Part shown: one piece after another, positions 1 through 10,620 of the stretch | Layout of the letters: each line of letters begins with the position of its first letter | Position numbering within the stretch: position 1 is the stretch's first letter | NCBI RefSeq assembly: GCF_021183625.1 | Contig: NZ_CP089214.1 | Coordinates: 62,001 to 126,000 of the forward strand | DNA length: 64,000 nucleotides | Direction of reading: 5' to 3' | Origin: Nocardia asteroides | GTDB taxonomy: Bacteria; Actinomycetota; Actinomycetes; Mycobacteriales; Mycobacteriaceae | The notes under the pieces: model-generated | Told to the model about the DNA's origin: nothing | Databases searched by the model: none | The model's input: the letters and a program-made list of their open reading frames with translations, nothing else | Program-made: the position numbers and the translations under genes

Positions 1-1562
1 AACAGCGGTTGCCCCCAGCGGCTCCAGGTGGCGCCGAGTTCGCCGATCAGGCCGACGAGGTTGGTCTCGGCGATGCCGAGTTCCATGTGCTGGCCGGTCG
101 GGCGCTCGTTCCAGTGCATGATCGTCTCGGCGTCGTCGGCGAACCAGTTGTGGCGTTCGTCCGAGGACCACACGCCGACCTTGTTCACCCAGCCGCCCAG
201 GTTGGTGGTGGAGCTGACATCGGGGCTGACCGTCACCACCCGCTGGGCGGCCTCGGGCGCGGCGCGGGTCAGGTCGAGCAGCGCACGGCCCAGCGCGGCC
301 TGGGTGGTGGAGGTGCCCTTGGGGATCCGGCCGAACTCGGTCGGGATCGGGATCGAGGGCAGCGCGGGCACCGGGTCGCGGTGCAGCGTGGCCGCCGTCG
401 CGTCGCACAGGCTCGCCGCGGCTGTGCCGGATTCGAAGCGCTGCCACGGCTGGTGCGGGTCGTAGCCGATGCCTTCGGCGAACCGGGTGTACTCGTCGAT
501 GGTGAGCAGCGCGGAGTGGTTCTGCGGGTGTCCCTGGGTGGGCAGGCCGTAGCCCTTGATGGTGTAGGCGATGATCACCGTCGGGCGCGTGTCGTCGATC
601 TGCCGGTAGGCCTGGATCAGGGCGGGCAGGTCGTGGCCGCCGAGGTTGCGGATCGCCGCGGTGACGGTGTCGTCGTCCAGGTCGGCGATCAACGCGGCGA
701 TCGCCTCGCTGCCCGCGCCGGTTCCGGGGAGCCGGGTGCGGATCTCGGCCGCGCTGCACCGCAGCAGCCGCTGGTACTCCGGGTTGGACATGTCGAGGAT
801 GCGCGTGCGCAGTGCGTCGCCGCCGGGGCGGGCGAACAGCGATTCCAGCAGCCGCCCGAACTTGACGGTGATGACCTGCCAGCCCGCGGCCTCGAACATC
901 TTCTCCAGCCGGCGCGCGGCGATATTGGGCACCACGCGGTCCAGCGACTGGCGGTTGAGGTCGACGATCCACACGACCTCGCCCAGCTCGGCGATGCCGG
1001 GGTCCAGGATCGCCTCCCACACCGCGCCCTCGTCCAGCTCGGCGTCGCCGACCAGCGAGTACTGGCGGCCCGCGCCGGTCGCGGTCAGATGGGTGTCGAC
1101 GTAGCGGCGGGCCATCGCTCCCCAGATCGGGGCGGTCGCTCCGATGCCGACCGATCCGGTGGAGTAGTCGACGGGGTCGGGATCCTTGGTGCGGCTGGGG
1201 TAGGACTGCAGCCCGCCGAACTCGCGCAGCGTCGTCAAGTACTTCTCGTCGAGCTCGCCGAGCAGGTAGTTGATGCCGTGCAGCACGGGGGAGGCGTGCG
1301 GTTTCACCGAGACCCGGTCACCGGCGCGCAGCTGGTCGAACCACAGCGCCGTCATGATGGAGACCATCGAGGCGCACGAGGCCTGGTGCCCGCCGACCTT
1401 CAGGCCGGTCGGGTTGGGCCGGACGCGGTTGGCGTGGTGGACGATCGAGGTGGACAGCCACAGCAGCCGTCGCTCGATCGACTCGAGGGCGTCGAAATCC
1501 GGATCGCCGGTGGCGCTGGGGAGCGCGGAGGTGATCGACGGGGCAACGGGGGCGGGGGTCAT
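1..1562 (-). CDS. Pyruvate dehydrogenase E1-like (AceE/MdeB-type) 2-oxoacid dehydrogenase, 3' part outside window
   Basis: The gene enters from the left edge; 520 codons are visible from ATG 1562, so roughly the C-terminal 40% of a homodimeric E1 is missing. The protein has the transketolase-like fold of AceE: a histidine-rich N-terminal substrate region (HASPVLHGINYLLGEL) and a thiamine diphosphate/Mg motif GDAELDEGAVWEA near residue 170. The family decarboxylates a 2-oxoacid and passes the acyl group to a lipoyl E2. A divergent Lrp/AsnC gene lies 246 bp away, which recalls Pseudomonas mdeR-mdeB, where the E1 homologue acts on 2-oxobutyrate from methionine. The substrate could therefore be pyruvate or 2-oxobutyrate; the sequence does not decide. 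The shared intergenic region carries a 10-bp palindrome at 1705-1714. Confidence 0.85.
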   Translation of the reverse strand, partial: MTPAPVAPSITSALPSATGDPDFDALESIERRLLWLSTSIVHHANRVRPNPTGLKVGGHQASCASMVSIMTALWFDQLRAGDRVSVKPHASPVLHGINYLLGELDEKYLTTLREFGGLQSYPSRTKDPDPVDYSTGSVGIGATAPIWGAMARRYVDTHLTATGAGRQYSLVGDAELDEGAVWEAILDPGIAELGEVVWIVDLNRQSLDRVVPNIAARRLEKMFEAAGWQVITVKFGRLLESLFARPGGDALRTRILDMSNPEYQRLLRCSAAEIRTRLPGTGAGSEAIAALIADLDDDTVTAAIRNLGGHDLPALIQAYRQIDDTRPTVIIAYTIKGYGLPTQGHPQNHSALLTIDEYTRFAEGIGYDPHQPWQRFESGTAAASLCDATAATLHRDPVPALPSIPIPTEFGRIPKGTSTTQAALGRALLDLTRAAPEAAQRVVTVSPDVSSTTNLGGWVNKVGVWSSDERHNWFADDAETIMHWNERPTGQHMELGIAETNLVGLIGELGATWSRWGQPL

Positions 1563-1704
1563 GAACCTCTCCTTGCGTGCAGCATGCGACTGCGCGGGGG
1601 TGTGGATGAAGTAGCCGGGCGAGAGGAGCCTGTGGGCTCGTCCGCACGGGGGAGACGGGGTGGTCGAACCGATGCGTGAGGTGATCGACCCCGTCCTGCC
1701 GAGG

Positions 1705-1714
1705 TGTTATAACA
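1705..1714. promoter_or_regulatory. Palindromic operator TGTTATAACA, site 1
   Basis: A perfect 10-bp palindrome lies in the divergent region between the E1-like gene and the Lrp gene. The same 10 bases recur at 2288-2297 just upstream of the gntR gene, and a 9/10 match is at 12224-12233. FCD-type GntR repressors commonly bind short AT-cored palindromes of the TnGTnnnACnA kind, so autoregulation plus control of these genes by the neighbouring GntR is a reasonable inference. Lrp cannot be excluded as the binder. Confidence 0.55.
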
Positions 1715-1808
1715 GTGGAACAGGTGGTCTCGGACTGCGCAATACCCGAGGTCCGGCGTGCGCAGAATGCACACGAGCAGCGGGGGGCCGAGAGGAACGG
1801 TGGGCACT

Positions 1809-2282
1809 ATGACAACCACGCACCACGCCGACGAGATCGACGCCCGACTGCTGCTCGCGCTCGCGCGGACCCCGCGCGCCACCACGGTCGCGCTGGCCGA
1901 ACGGACGGGGCTGTCGCGCAACACCGTGCAGGCCAGGCTGGGCAGACTCGAGGAGGCCGGGGCGCTGCTGTCCTTCGAGCGGCGCATCGATCCGGCGACG
2001 CTGGGCTACCCGCTGCGGGCCTACATCCTGACCAACGTCACTCAGCGCAAGCTCGCGCAGGTCTCGGCCGCGCTCGACGAGATCCCCGAAGTGCTCGAGG
2101 TGCTCGGCCTCAGCGGCGTGGCCGACCTGCTCATCCATGTCGCCGCCCGTGACGCCGAGGATCTCTACCGCGTGGCGGGCGACATCCTCGGGATCAAGGG
2201 CGTGAAACGCACCAATACCGCCCTGGTGATGCGGCAGCTGGTCGATCACCGGGCCGAGCAGCTGGTCGAGAAGCTGCTGTGA
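1809..2282 (+). CDS. Lrp/AsnC family transcriptional regulator
   Basis: 157 residues, the normal size for Lrp/AsnC proteins. The N-terminal winged helix-turn-helix (about residues 5-55; LAERTGLSRNTVQARLGRLE) is followed by the alpha/beta RAM ligand-binding domain. The ATG at 1809 is chosen because the helix-turn-helix begins about 10 residues after it; an upstream in-frame ATG at 1758 would add a tail that looks unlike coding sequence. These regulators usually respond to amino acids or 2-oxoacids and control adjacent catabolic genes; the divergent E1-like dehydrogenase is the obvious target. The stop is only 5 bp from the second palindrome and 55 bp from gntR. Confidence 0.88.
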   Translation: MTTTHHADEIDARLLLALARTPRATTVALAERTGLSRNTVQARLGRLEEAGALLSFERRIDPATLGYPLRAYILTNVTQRKLAQVSAALDEIPEVLEVLGLSGVADLLIHVAARDAEDLYRVAGDILGIKGVKRTNTALVMRQLVDHRAEQLVEKLL

Positions 2283-2287
2283 AGCGG

Positions 2288-2297
2288 TGTTATAACA
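2288..2297. promoter_or_regulatory. Palindromic operator TGTTATAACA, site 2
   Basis: Identical to the palindrome at 1705-1714, sharing an extra GG on its 5' side. It sits between the Lrp stop and the gntR start, 40 bp before the gntR ATG, a typical position for autorepression. The following bases (TCGG) partly match those after the third copy at 12224. Confidence 0.6.
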
Positions 2298-2337
2298 TCG
2301 GAGCGAGTGTGGATCCACAGCGGAACGGGGAGCGGGT

Positions 2338-3030
2338 ATGAGCCGGGCGGCCGACAGCGAGATCGTACGAACGCTCACCCCGACCTCGGTGCCCGAGCAG
2401 GTGGCCAAGGAGATTCGGCGCTCGATCCTCTCGGGCCGGTTGCGGCCGGGGCAATCGTTCTCGCTGCGCGAGATCGCCGGGCAGCTCGGCGTGAGCTTCA
2501 TCCCGGTCCGCGAAGCGCTGCGCGACCTCGAAGCAAAGGGGCTGGTCATCACCAGCCCCGGCAAGAGCGCGATGGTCGCGCCGCTGTCCCACGATGATGT
2601 GCACGGCATCTACCGGCTACGTCGCCAGATCGAGCCCGAAATCGCCGGTCGCGCAGCCGGACTGCTGCGCGACGACGACTTCGCCCGGCTCGAGGATCAC
2701 CTGGCGATGCTCGCCGACGCAGCGCTGGGCATCGATGAGGTCTACGAAGCCCATCACGCCTTCCACCTCGGCTTGCTGCGTCCCGCGGCCACCACGTGGG
2801 ATGTGCTGATCCTCGAACGGCTCTGGCGCGCCGCCGAGCGGTACGTGCGGCTGGCGTTCGCCGGACGGGATAGCGATCCGGAGGAGCCGCATCGGCGGTG
2901 GTGCGCCCACAACGATCTGCTGGTGGCGACCCGGACTCGCGACGCGCGCAAGGTCGCCGCGGCGACCCGCAAGCACCTGGCCGGCAACGAGCAGATCGCC
3001 CTGCGCGCGCTCGATCCGATTGCGCCGTAG
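2338..3030 (+). CDS. GntR family regulator, FadR/FCD subfamily
   Basis: 230 residues. The N-terminal GntR winged helix (residues about 15-80; LREIAGQLGVSFIPVREALR) is typical, and the C-terminal all-helical FCD domain contains the spaced Asp/His residues that bind metal and organic acid ligands in this subfamily. The ATG follows a GGGGAGCGGGT ribosome-binding stretch. FCD regulators are usually repressors released by carboxylic acids. The palindrome 40 bp upstream and its copies at 1705 and 12224 make the E1-like dehydrogenase and the aromatic operon 8854-12122 candidate targets; this is inference. Confidence 0.9.
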   Translation: MSRAADSEIVRTLTPTSVPEQVAKEIRRSILSGRLRPGQSFSLREIAGQLGVSFIPVREALRDLEAKGLVITSPGKSAMVAPLSHDDVHGIYRLRRQIEPEIAGRAAGLLRDDDFARLEDHLAMLADAALGIDEVYEAHHAFHLGLLRPAATTWDVLILERLWRAAERYVRLAFAGRDSDPEEPHRRWCAHNDLLVATRTRDARKVAAATRKHLAGNEQIALRALDPIAP

Positions 3031-3048
3031 CCGAAGACATTTCGACGC

Positions 3049-4842
3049 CTATGTGATCTCCGCCAGGACAGTGCCCTGGGTGATCGCGGCCCCGGCCTCG
3101 ACGGAGAGCCCGGTGACGACCCCGGCCTTGTGCGCGTTGACGGGGTTCTCCATCTTCATGGCCTCGAGCACGGCGATCAGATCCCCGACCTCGACCGACT
3201 GTCCCTCTTCGACGGCGACCTTGACCACGGTGCCCTGCATTGGCGCGGTGACCGCGTCACCGGAGGCGGCGCCACCGGCGGCCCCGCCGCGCTTGCGCGG
3301 CTTGGGCTTCTTGCGGACGACGCCGTTACCGGCGGCGGGTGCGCCGTCGCCGAGGGAGAAGCTACCGGGCAGTGAGACCTCGACCCGGCGTCCGCCGACC
3401 TCGACGACCACCTTCTGCCGCGGCTCTTCGTCTTCTTCCTCGGCGGGGGCGCCTGGGGTGTAGGGCTCGACGGTGTTGTTCCACTCGTTCTCGATCCACT
3501 TGGTGTAGACGTCGAAGGAGGTGCCGTCGCCGATGAAGGCGGGGTCGTCGATAACCGCGCGGTGGAACGGGATGACCGTGGCCAGCCCCTCGACCTGGTA
3601 CTCCGCCAGCGCGCGCCGCGCCCGTTCGAGTGCCTGGGTGCGGTTCTCGCCGGTGACGATGAGCTTGGCCAGCATGGAGTCGAACTGGCCGCCGATCACA
3701 CTGCCCTGCACCACGCCGGAGTCGACGCGGACGCCGGGGCCGGTGGGCTCTTTGTAGACCGCGACCGGGCCGGGGGCGGGCAGGAAGCCGCGCCCGGCGT
3801 CCTCGCCGTTGATCCGGAACTCGATGGCGTGCCCGCGCGGGGTGGGGTCCTCGGTGATCTCGAGGGCGTCGCCGTTGGCGATGCGGAACTGCTGGCGCAC
3901 CAGGTCGATGCCGGCGGTCTCCTCGGTGACGGGGTGCTCGACCTGCAGGCGGGTGTTGACCTCGAGGAAGGACACGGTCTCGCCCTGGACCAGGTACTCC
4001 ACGGTGCCAGCACCGTAGTAGCCGGCCTCCTTGCAGATCCGCTTGGCGGACTCGTGGATCTGGGCGCGCACCGCGTCGGAGAGGAACGGCGCGGGAGCCT
4101 CTTCGACCAGCTTCTGGAAGCGGCGCTGCAGCGAGCAGTCGCGGGTGCCCGCGACCACGACGTTGCCGTGGGTGTCGGCGATGACCTGCGCCTCGACGTG
4201 CCGCGCCTTGTCCAGGTACTGCTCGACGAAGCACTCACCGCGCCCGAACGCCGCGATCGCCTCGCGGGTCGCGGACTCGAACAGCTCCGGGATCTCCTCG
4301 ATGGTGTGGGCGACCTTCATGCCGCGCCCGCCACCGCCGTAGGCGGCCTTGATCGCCACCGGCACGCCGTACTGCTTCGCGAACTCCACGACCTCGTCGG
4401 CGTTCTTGACCGGGTCCTTGGTGCCCGCGGCCATCGGCGCCTTCGCGCGCTCGGCGATGTGGCGGGCGGTGACCTTGTCACCCAGGTCGCGGATCGACTG
4501 CGGGGAGGGCCCGATCCAGATCAGCCCGGCATCGAGGACGGCCTGGGCGAAGTCGGCGTTCTCCGAGAGGAAGCCGTAGCCGGGGTGGATGGCATCGGCG
4601 CCCGAGCGGGCCGCGGCGTCGAGGATCTTGTCGAACACCAGGTACGACTCGGCCGAGGTCTGCCCGCCCAAAGCGAAGGCTTCGTCGGCGAGCTTCACGA
4701 AGGGCGCGTCGGCGTCGGGTTCCGCGTAGACAGCGACGCTGCCGAGGCCGGCATCCTTGGCCGCCCGGATAACGCGCACCGCGATCTCGCCTCGATTGGC
4801 GACGAGTACCTTCGAGATTCTTCGGTCTGAACCGGTCAACAC
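3049..4842 (-). CDS. accA3: Acyl-CoA carboxylase alpha subunit (biotin carboxylase + BCCP), AccA3-like
   Basis: 597 residues from GTG 4842, preceded by an AAGGAAG ribosome-binding stretch and followed by the classic start region [20 protein letters not shown]. Domain order is biotin-carboxylase N-domain, ATP-grasp with GGGGRGMKV, biotin-carboxylase C-domain, and a C-terminal BCCP with the biotinylation motif EAMKMENP. The enzyme charges biotin with CO2 for use by AccD-type carboxyltransferases. It lies just after accE and accD in one operon, so it probably forms the propionyl/acetyl-CoA carboxylase holoenzyme. A longer reading frame back to ATG 4947 would overrun the epsilon gene and is rejected. 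Confidence 0.95.
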   Translation of the reverse strand: MLTGSDRRISKVLVANRGEIAVRVIRAAKDAGLGSVAVYAEPDADAPFVKLADEAFALGGQTSAESYLVFDKILDAAARSGADAIHPGYGFLSENADFAQAVLDAGLIWIGPSPQSIRDLGDKVTARHIAERAKAPMAAGTKDPVKNADEVVEFAKQYGVPVAIKAAYGGGGRGMKVAHTIEEIPELFESATREAIAAFGRGECFVEQYLDKARHVEAQVIADTHGNVVVAGTRDCSLQRRFQKLVEEAPAPFLSDAVRAQIHESAKRICKEAGYYGAGTVEYLVQGETVSFLEVNTRLQVEHPVTEETAGIDLVRQQFRIANGDALEITEDPTPRGHAIEFRINGEDAGRGFLPAPGPVAVYKEPTGPGVRVDSGVVQGSVIGGQFDSMLAKLIVTGENRTQALERARRALAEYQVEGLATVIPFHRAVIDDPAFIGDGTSFDVYTKWIENEWNNTVEPYTPGAPAEEEDEEPRQKVVVEVGGRRVEVSLPGSFSLGDGAPAAGNGVVRKKPKPRKRGGAAGGAASGDAVTAPMQGTVVKVAVEEGQSVEVGDLIAVLEAMKMENPVNAHKAGVVTGLSVEAGAAITQGTVLAEIT

Positions 4843-4852
4843 TGCACTTCCT

Positions 4853-5052
4853 TCACCACGCGAGCGGAAAGCCGCCGAGATCGCCTCGGAGCAGGGACAT
4901 TTCGGAGCGCAACAGGTCGGCGGGGCTGCCCCAGCGGTCTTGCACAACGGGCGGGAGCGGTGCCGGTACGGCGGACAGACACAGCAGGATCGCGGCGACC
5001 TCCTCGTCGGAGGGGCGCCCGTTCAGCCGGATCGGATGCGAGTGCGAGGCCG

Positions 5053-5056
<4 letters not shown>
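4853..5056 (-). CDS. accE5: Acyl-CoA carboxylase epsilon subunit (AccE5-like)
   Basis: A 67-residue protein in the position of the actinobacterial carboxylase epsilon subunit, between the beta and alpha genes. Its ATG overlaps the accD5 stop by 4 bp (ATGA), so translation is coupled. The C-terminal part contains the family-typical region with conserved Trp-Gly residues ([13 protein letters not shown]). Epsilon subunits stimulate the beta-alpha complex and fix its subunit pairing. The gene is only 10 bp from accA3. Confidence 0.85.
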
Positions 5057-6675
<1,619 letters not shown>

Positions 6676-6784
6676 GCGGATGAGTCCTTCGGGTCGGGGT
6701 TGTCACCGCTGTCGGCTGTGGCCGTCGGTGAGCAACCGGGTCGGAGGCATCGGCTCCGGATCGGTGCCGGTGCCCGGCTGTCGA

Positions 6785-8779
6785 TCAGCCGGTGGGGGCA
6801 TCGACGGCTGCGGTGTGGAACCGCTCCGCGTAGCGGATATACCAGTCCAGGGCGGTGACATCGGCGACGGTGGCCCGGTTGACCGCGGTATCGGCCGACA
6901 CGCCCTGGATCAGCTTCTTGATCGGGATCTCGAGCCGCTTGCCGGTCCGGGTGGTGGGGACGGCGGGTACTTCCAGGATCTCGTCGGGGACGTGGCGGGG
7001 GGAGACCTTGCGCCGGATCGCGGTCCGGATCTTCTCGGCCAGGGCGTCGTCGAAGCGGACGCCCTCGCGCACGACGACGAACAGCGGCATGTGGTAGCCG
7101 CCGTCGGGCAGCTCGGCGCCGATGACGAGCGCGTCGGCGATCTCGGGCAGGGTCTCCACGGCCTGGTAGATATCGGCCGAGCCCATGCGGACGCCGCCGC
7201 GGTTGATGGTGGAGTCCGAGCGGCCGTGCACGATGCAGGAGCCGTCGGGCTGCATCGTGATCCAGTCGCCGTGGCGCCACACTCCGGGGTAGAGGTCGAA
7301 GTAGGCGGCGCGATAGCGGGTGCCGTCGGGGTCGTTCCAGAACGAGATCGGCATCGATGGCATCGGGGCGGTGATCACCATCTCCCCGACCTCGCCGATC
7401 ACCGACTGCCCGTCCTCGTTCCACGCCTGCACGTTCACCCCGAGGTAGGGGCCCTGTAGCGCGCCGGTGACGACCGGGCTCAGCGGGTTGGCGCCGACGA
7501 ATCCGGTGGCCACGTCGGTGCCGCCGCTGTCGGAGCCCAGGTGCACATCGGCGCTGACCGCCGCGTAGATCCAGCGCCACGTCGTATCGGGCAGCGGCGA
7601 GCCGGTCGACATGATCGAGCGCAGCGCACCCAGGTCGAAGTCGGCGCCGGGGCGGGTGCCCGCCTTCTCGCACAGCGTCAGGTAGGCCGCGCCGGTGCCG
7701 AAGCGGGTGACGCCGTAGCGGGCGCAGAGCTCGAACAGGTGGTCGGTGCGCTCGTAGGTGGGGCTGCCGTCGTAGGTGATGATGGTTGCGCCGGTCGCCA
7801 TCGCGTCGACCAGCATGTTCCACACGACCCAGGCGGTGCTGGCGGCGATGAACACCCGGTCGGCGGGCCCCAGGTCGTAATGCAGCGCATTGGCTTTGAG
7901 GGATTCGAGCAGGATTCCGCCGTGCGAGTGCACGATGCCCTTCGGCAGCCCGGTGGTGCCGGAGCTGTACAGGATCCACAGCGGATGATCGAAGGGGAGC
8001 TGTTCGTAGCGGGGGAGCGCATCGCCCGCCACGAGCTCCGCGTAGTCGAGGGCATCGGCGAGCTCCTCGCCAGGGCCGAGCCCGAGGTTGGTGACCAGAA
8101 TGGTCTCGCGCACGGTCGGCAGCTGCCCGCGCAGTTCGGCCAGGTTCGCCCTGCGGTCGATCGGTTTGCCGTTGAACCGGTAGCCGTCGACTCCGATCAG
8201 CACCGTCGGCTCGATCTGGCCGAACCGATCGACCAGCCCCTTGAGGCCGAAATCCGGCGCGCAGCAGGACCATAGGGCGCCCACGCTCGCCGCGGCCAGG
8301 ACCGCGATGACGGTGGGGCCGATATTGGGCAGGACCGCGGCGATCCGATCGCCGGGCCGGATGCCGATGGCCCGGAAGTGTGCGGCCAGGTTCGCCACCT
8401 CGCCGACCAGGCGCTCGCGGGAGATCTCGGCGGTGGTGCCGGTCTCGTCCACCGAGATCACGGCCGGGCCCGGTGCGTCGCGGTGGCGCAGCAGGTTCTC
8501 GGCCCAGTTCAGCCGGGCGCCGGGGAACCAGCGCGCGCCGGGCATCGTCTCCTCGGCGAGCACGGCCCGCGGAGGTCGCGATGCCAGGACCTCGAAGTAC
8601 TCCCAGATGGATGACCAGAACCCCGTGGGATCGTTGATCGACCAGCGCCAGAGGGCGGCGAAGTTGTCGGTGTCGATGTCCTTCTCACCGGCCAGCCACC
8701 GCTGGTAGTGGGTCATGCGCGCGGCCGCGACGCGGTCGGGCGCCGGGTTCCACAGGACTTCTCGGTCGGCCCCAGTCAT
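6785..8779 (-). CDS. Acetoacetyl-CoA synthetase
   Basis: 664 residues, the usual length for acetoacetate-CoA ligase, with the N-terminal ACAS extension (residues about 35-95, FWSSIWEYFEV). The adenylate-forming P-loop is YSSGTTGLPKGIVHSHGG and the catalytic lysine region TRTGKRLEIPIKKL is near the C-terminus. It converts acetoacetate plus ATP and CoA to acetoacetyl-CoA. Acetoacetate is a product of the homogentisate pathway encoded at 24-30 kb and of ketone body and leucine breakdown, so the enzyme may feed this carbon into lipid or TCA metabolism. A strong hairpin at 8801-8838 separates it from the aromatic operon. Confidence 0.92.
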   Translation of the reverse strand: MTGADREVLWNPAPDRVAAARMTHYQRWLAGEKDIDTDNFAALWRWSINDPTGFWSSIWEYFEVLASRPPRAVLAEETMPGARWFPGARLNWAENLLRHRDAPGPAVISVDETGTTAEISRERLVGEVANLAAHFRAIGIRPGDRIAAVLPNIGPTVIAVLAAASVGALWSCCAPDFGLKGLVDRFGQIEPTVLIGVDGYRFNGKPIDRRANLAELRGQLPTVRETILVTNLGLGPGEELADALDYAELVAGDALPRYEQLPFDHPLWILYSSGTTGLPKGIVHSHGGILLESLKANALHYDLGPADRVFIAASTAWVVWNMLVDAMATGATIITYDGSPTYERTDHLFELCARYGVTRFGTGAAYLTLCEKAGTRPGADFDLGALRSIMSTGSPLPDTTWRWIYAAVSADVHLGSDSGGTDVATGFVGANPLSPVVTGALQGPYLGVNVQAWNEDGQSVIGEVGEMVITAPMPSMPISFWNDPDGTRYRAAYFDLYPGVWRHGDWITMQPDGSCIVHGRSDSTINRGGVRMGSADIYQAVETLPEIADALVIGAELPDGGYHMPLFVVVREGVRFDDALAEKIRTAIRRKVSPRHVPDEILEVPAVPTTRTGKRLEIPIKKLIQGVSADTAVNRATVADVTALDWYIRYAERFHTAAVDAPTG

Positions 8780-8800
8780 TGCTGCTGTTCCTTTCCATCG

Positions 8801-8838
8801 CCCGTGCCCCGGGGGCGCATCCGCCCCGGGGGCACGGG
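8801..8838 (-). terminator. Intrinsic terminator-like hairpin after the aromatic operon
   Basis: Two 17-base arms (8801-8817 and 8822-8838) pair almost perfectly, with a 4-base loop. It lies directly downstream of the FAD hydroxylase stop (8854) and upstream of the acetoacetyl-CoA synthetase start (8779), so it should end the 12122-8854 transcript. No clear U-tract follows, as is common in high-GC actinobacteria. Confidence 0.7.
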
Positions 8839-8853
8839 CTCAACCGTGCGAAC

Positions 8854-10620
8854 TCAGCGCGACAACACCGCGCCGAGCGCCTGGACGAGCGTGCTCGACG
8901 GGTCGCTCACGGCTTCGGCGCTGCGCCAGGCCACGTGGTTGTCTGGGCGGACGAGGATCGCGCCGCTACCGCTGATCTGGCGCAGGGCGCTCCACTCTCC
9001 CTGCGGATCGCGGTACTCCGACTCCGCTCCGATCTCGGCGACCTTCACCTGGACGCCGTACTTCTCGGCCGCCTGTGCTGCCGCGGGCGCCCAGCTCTCG
9101 CCGTTCTCGGCGACGATGAGCACGAAGCGGGCGTTGTTCTCGGTGAGGTCGTGGGTGGAGAGCCGCCGGCCGTTGTGCTCGATCCAGGTGTGCGGCAGCC
9201 GATGGCCGGGGCGCGTGGTCGGGTGATAGATCCGGCCCATGGGGTCGCGCGGCGGGGCGTCGGTGCCGTCGGGGACCAGGGCGCCCTCGGGGTAGGCGAA
9301 TCCGATCTCGAGGTCGTGGGCCTGGAACTCCGTGCGCTGGGTGGAGACGACCTCCGCGGCGCGGGCGCGGCGGGTCTCGCCCATCGCGGTGTCGGAGAAG
9401 AAGTCGCGGAAGACCTGGAGCTGGGCTTCGAGCGGCTGGCCGGGAACCAGCCCCAACCCGGCGTCGATGACCATGTGGTTGAGGAAGGTGAACATCGCCC
9501 AGTCCACGTTGCGCATCCCGACCGGGCGGCGCTCGGCCTCGTAGGTGTCGAGCAGCGCCGGGGCGGCGGCGCCCTTCAGCACGGCGGCCAGCTTCCAGGC
9601 CAGATTGTGCGCGTCCTGGATGGCGGTGTTCAGGCCGAGCCCGGTGGTCGGGGGGTGGCGATGCGCGGCGTCTCCGGCCAGGAAGATCCGTCCTACCTGG
9701 TATTTCTCGGCCAGCACGCCTTCGAGGATCCAGTGGCTGACCTTGTGCACCTTCATGTCGAGATCGGGCAGCTTGAGCAGATCGCGGATGCGCGGAGCGA
9801 TGCCGTCCTCGTCGAAGCGGGCGGGGTCGTCGGGCCGGAAGGTGAAGTGCAGCACGAACTCCTCGGAGTGCCTGCCCCAGGTCGGGCCCATCGCGGCCAT
9901 CGCGCCGCTGTTCCAAGACCCCGCCCCCTCCGGGTTGAGCAGCCAGGTGATCAGCACGTCGTCCTCCCACCACTGCGACAGATCGGCGGTGAAGTGGGTG
10001 CTGACCATGTCGAGAATGCCGGTGGGGCCCTGCATCGCGATCCCGAGTTCGGGGCCGACGGTCTTGCCGCCGTCGGCGGCGACCAGATACTGGGCCTGCA
10101 CGGTGTAGGTCTGCTGGGTGGTGCGGTCCAGGATCACCGCCTGCACGCCGTCGTCGTTCTGCTCGAACGAGACCAGTTCGTGGCTGAAGTGCAGCGAGCC
10201 GGGGGCGCGCTGCTCGGCGTGTTCGCGCAGCAGCGGCTCGAGGCGGATCTGCGGGTAGTTGGTCGAGGGGCACGGGCTGTCGATGGCGTATTCGCTGTCG
10301 AGCCGGCCGCCGCCGAAGGAGTCCAGGGTGAACAAGGTGCGGCCGTCGAGCTCGCCGTCGCCGCCGAGTGAGGTCACCCACCTGGTCTTGCCCATGTTCT
10401 GCGGCGGGGTGCCGACGGCATAGATCGAATCCGCGACGCCCACCTGGCGCAGGACCTCCATCGAGCGCTGATTGAGGTAGTGCGCCTTGGGCAGGTGCGA
10501 GGTGCTGTCGTGGCGTTCCACGAGGCAGTGCTCGATCCCGTGCTCGGACAGCAGGATCGAGGTGGTCAGGCCGCAACCGCCACCTCCGACGATGAGGACG
10601 GGAACGGTGATATCAGGCAT
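8854..10620 (-). CDS. FAD-dependent aromatic hydroxylase (TfdB/PheA-type)
   Basis: 588 residues. It has the three flavoprotein hydroxylase signatures: GGGGCGL dinucleotide fold at residues 11-17, the DG motif (AADGGKTVG), and the GD motif FLAGDAAHRHPPTTGLGLNT. A C-terminal thioredoxin-like domain is typical of phenol and dichlorophenol hydroxylases. It would add a hydroxyl group ortho to an existing phenolic OH using NAD(P)H and O2, giving the catechol-type substrate of the dioxygenase at the head of the same operon. The start overlaps the preceding gene's stop by 8 bp. The native substrate cannot be read from the sequence. Confidence 0.92.
   Translation of the reverse strand: MPDITVPVLIVGGGGCGLTTSILLSEHGIEHCLVERHDSTSHLPKAHYLNQRSMEVLRQVGVADSIYAVGTPPQNMGKTRWVTSLGGDGELDGRTLFTLDSFGGGRLDSEYAIDSPCPSTNYPQIRLEPLLREHAEQRAPGSLHFSHELVSFEQNDDGVQAVILDRTTQQTYTVQAQYLVAADGGKTVGPELGIAMQGPTGILDMVSTHFTADLSQWWEDDVLITWLLNPEGAGSWNSGAMAAMGPTWGRHSEEFVLHFTFRPDDPARFDEDGIAPRIRDLLKLPDLDMKVHKVSHWILEGVLAEKYQVGRIFLAGDAAHRHPPTTGLGLNTAIQDAHNLAWKLAAVLKGAAAPALLDTYEAERRPVGMRNVDWAMFTFLNHMVIDAGLGLVPGQPLEAQLQVFRDFFSDTAMGETRRARAAEVVSTQRTEFQAHDLEIGFAYPEGALVPDGTDAPPRDPMGRIYHPTTRPGHRLPHTWIEHNGRRLSTHDLTENNARFVLIVAENGESWAPAAAQAAEKYGVQVKVAEIGAESEYRDPQGEWSALRQISGSGAILVRPDNHVAWRSAEAVSDPSSTLVQALGAVLSR

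Noticed and set aside
9..1679. A 556-codon plus-strand open frame
   Set aside because: It is the complement of the E1-like gene on the minus strand; the product is Gly/Val/Asp-rich with no family match, as expected of a high-GC shadow frame.
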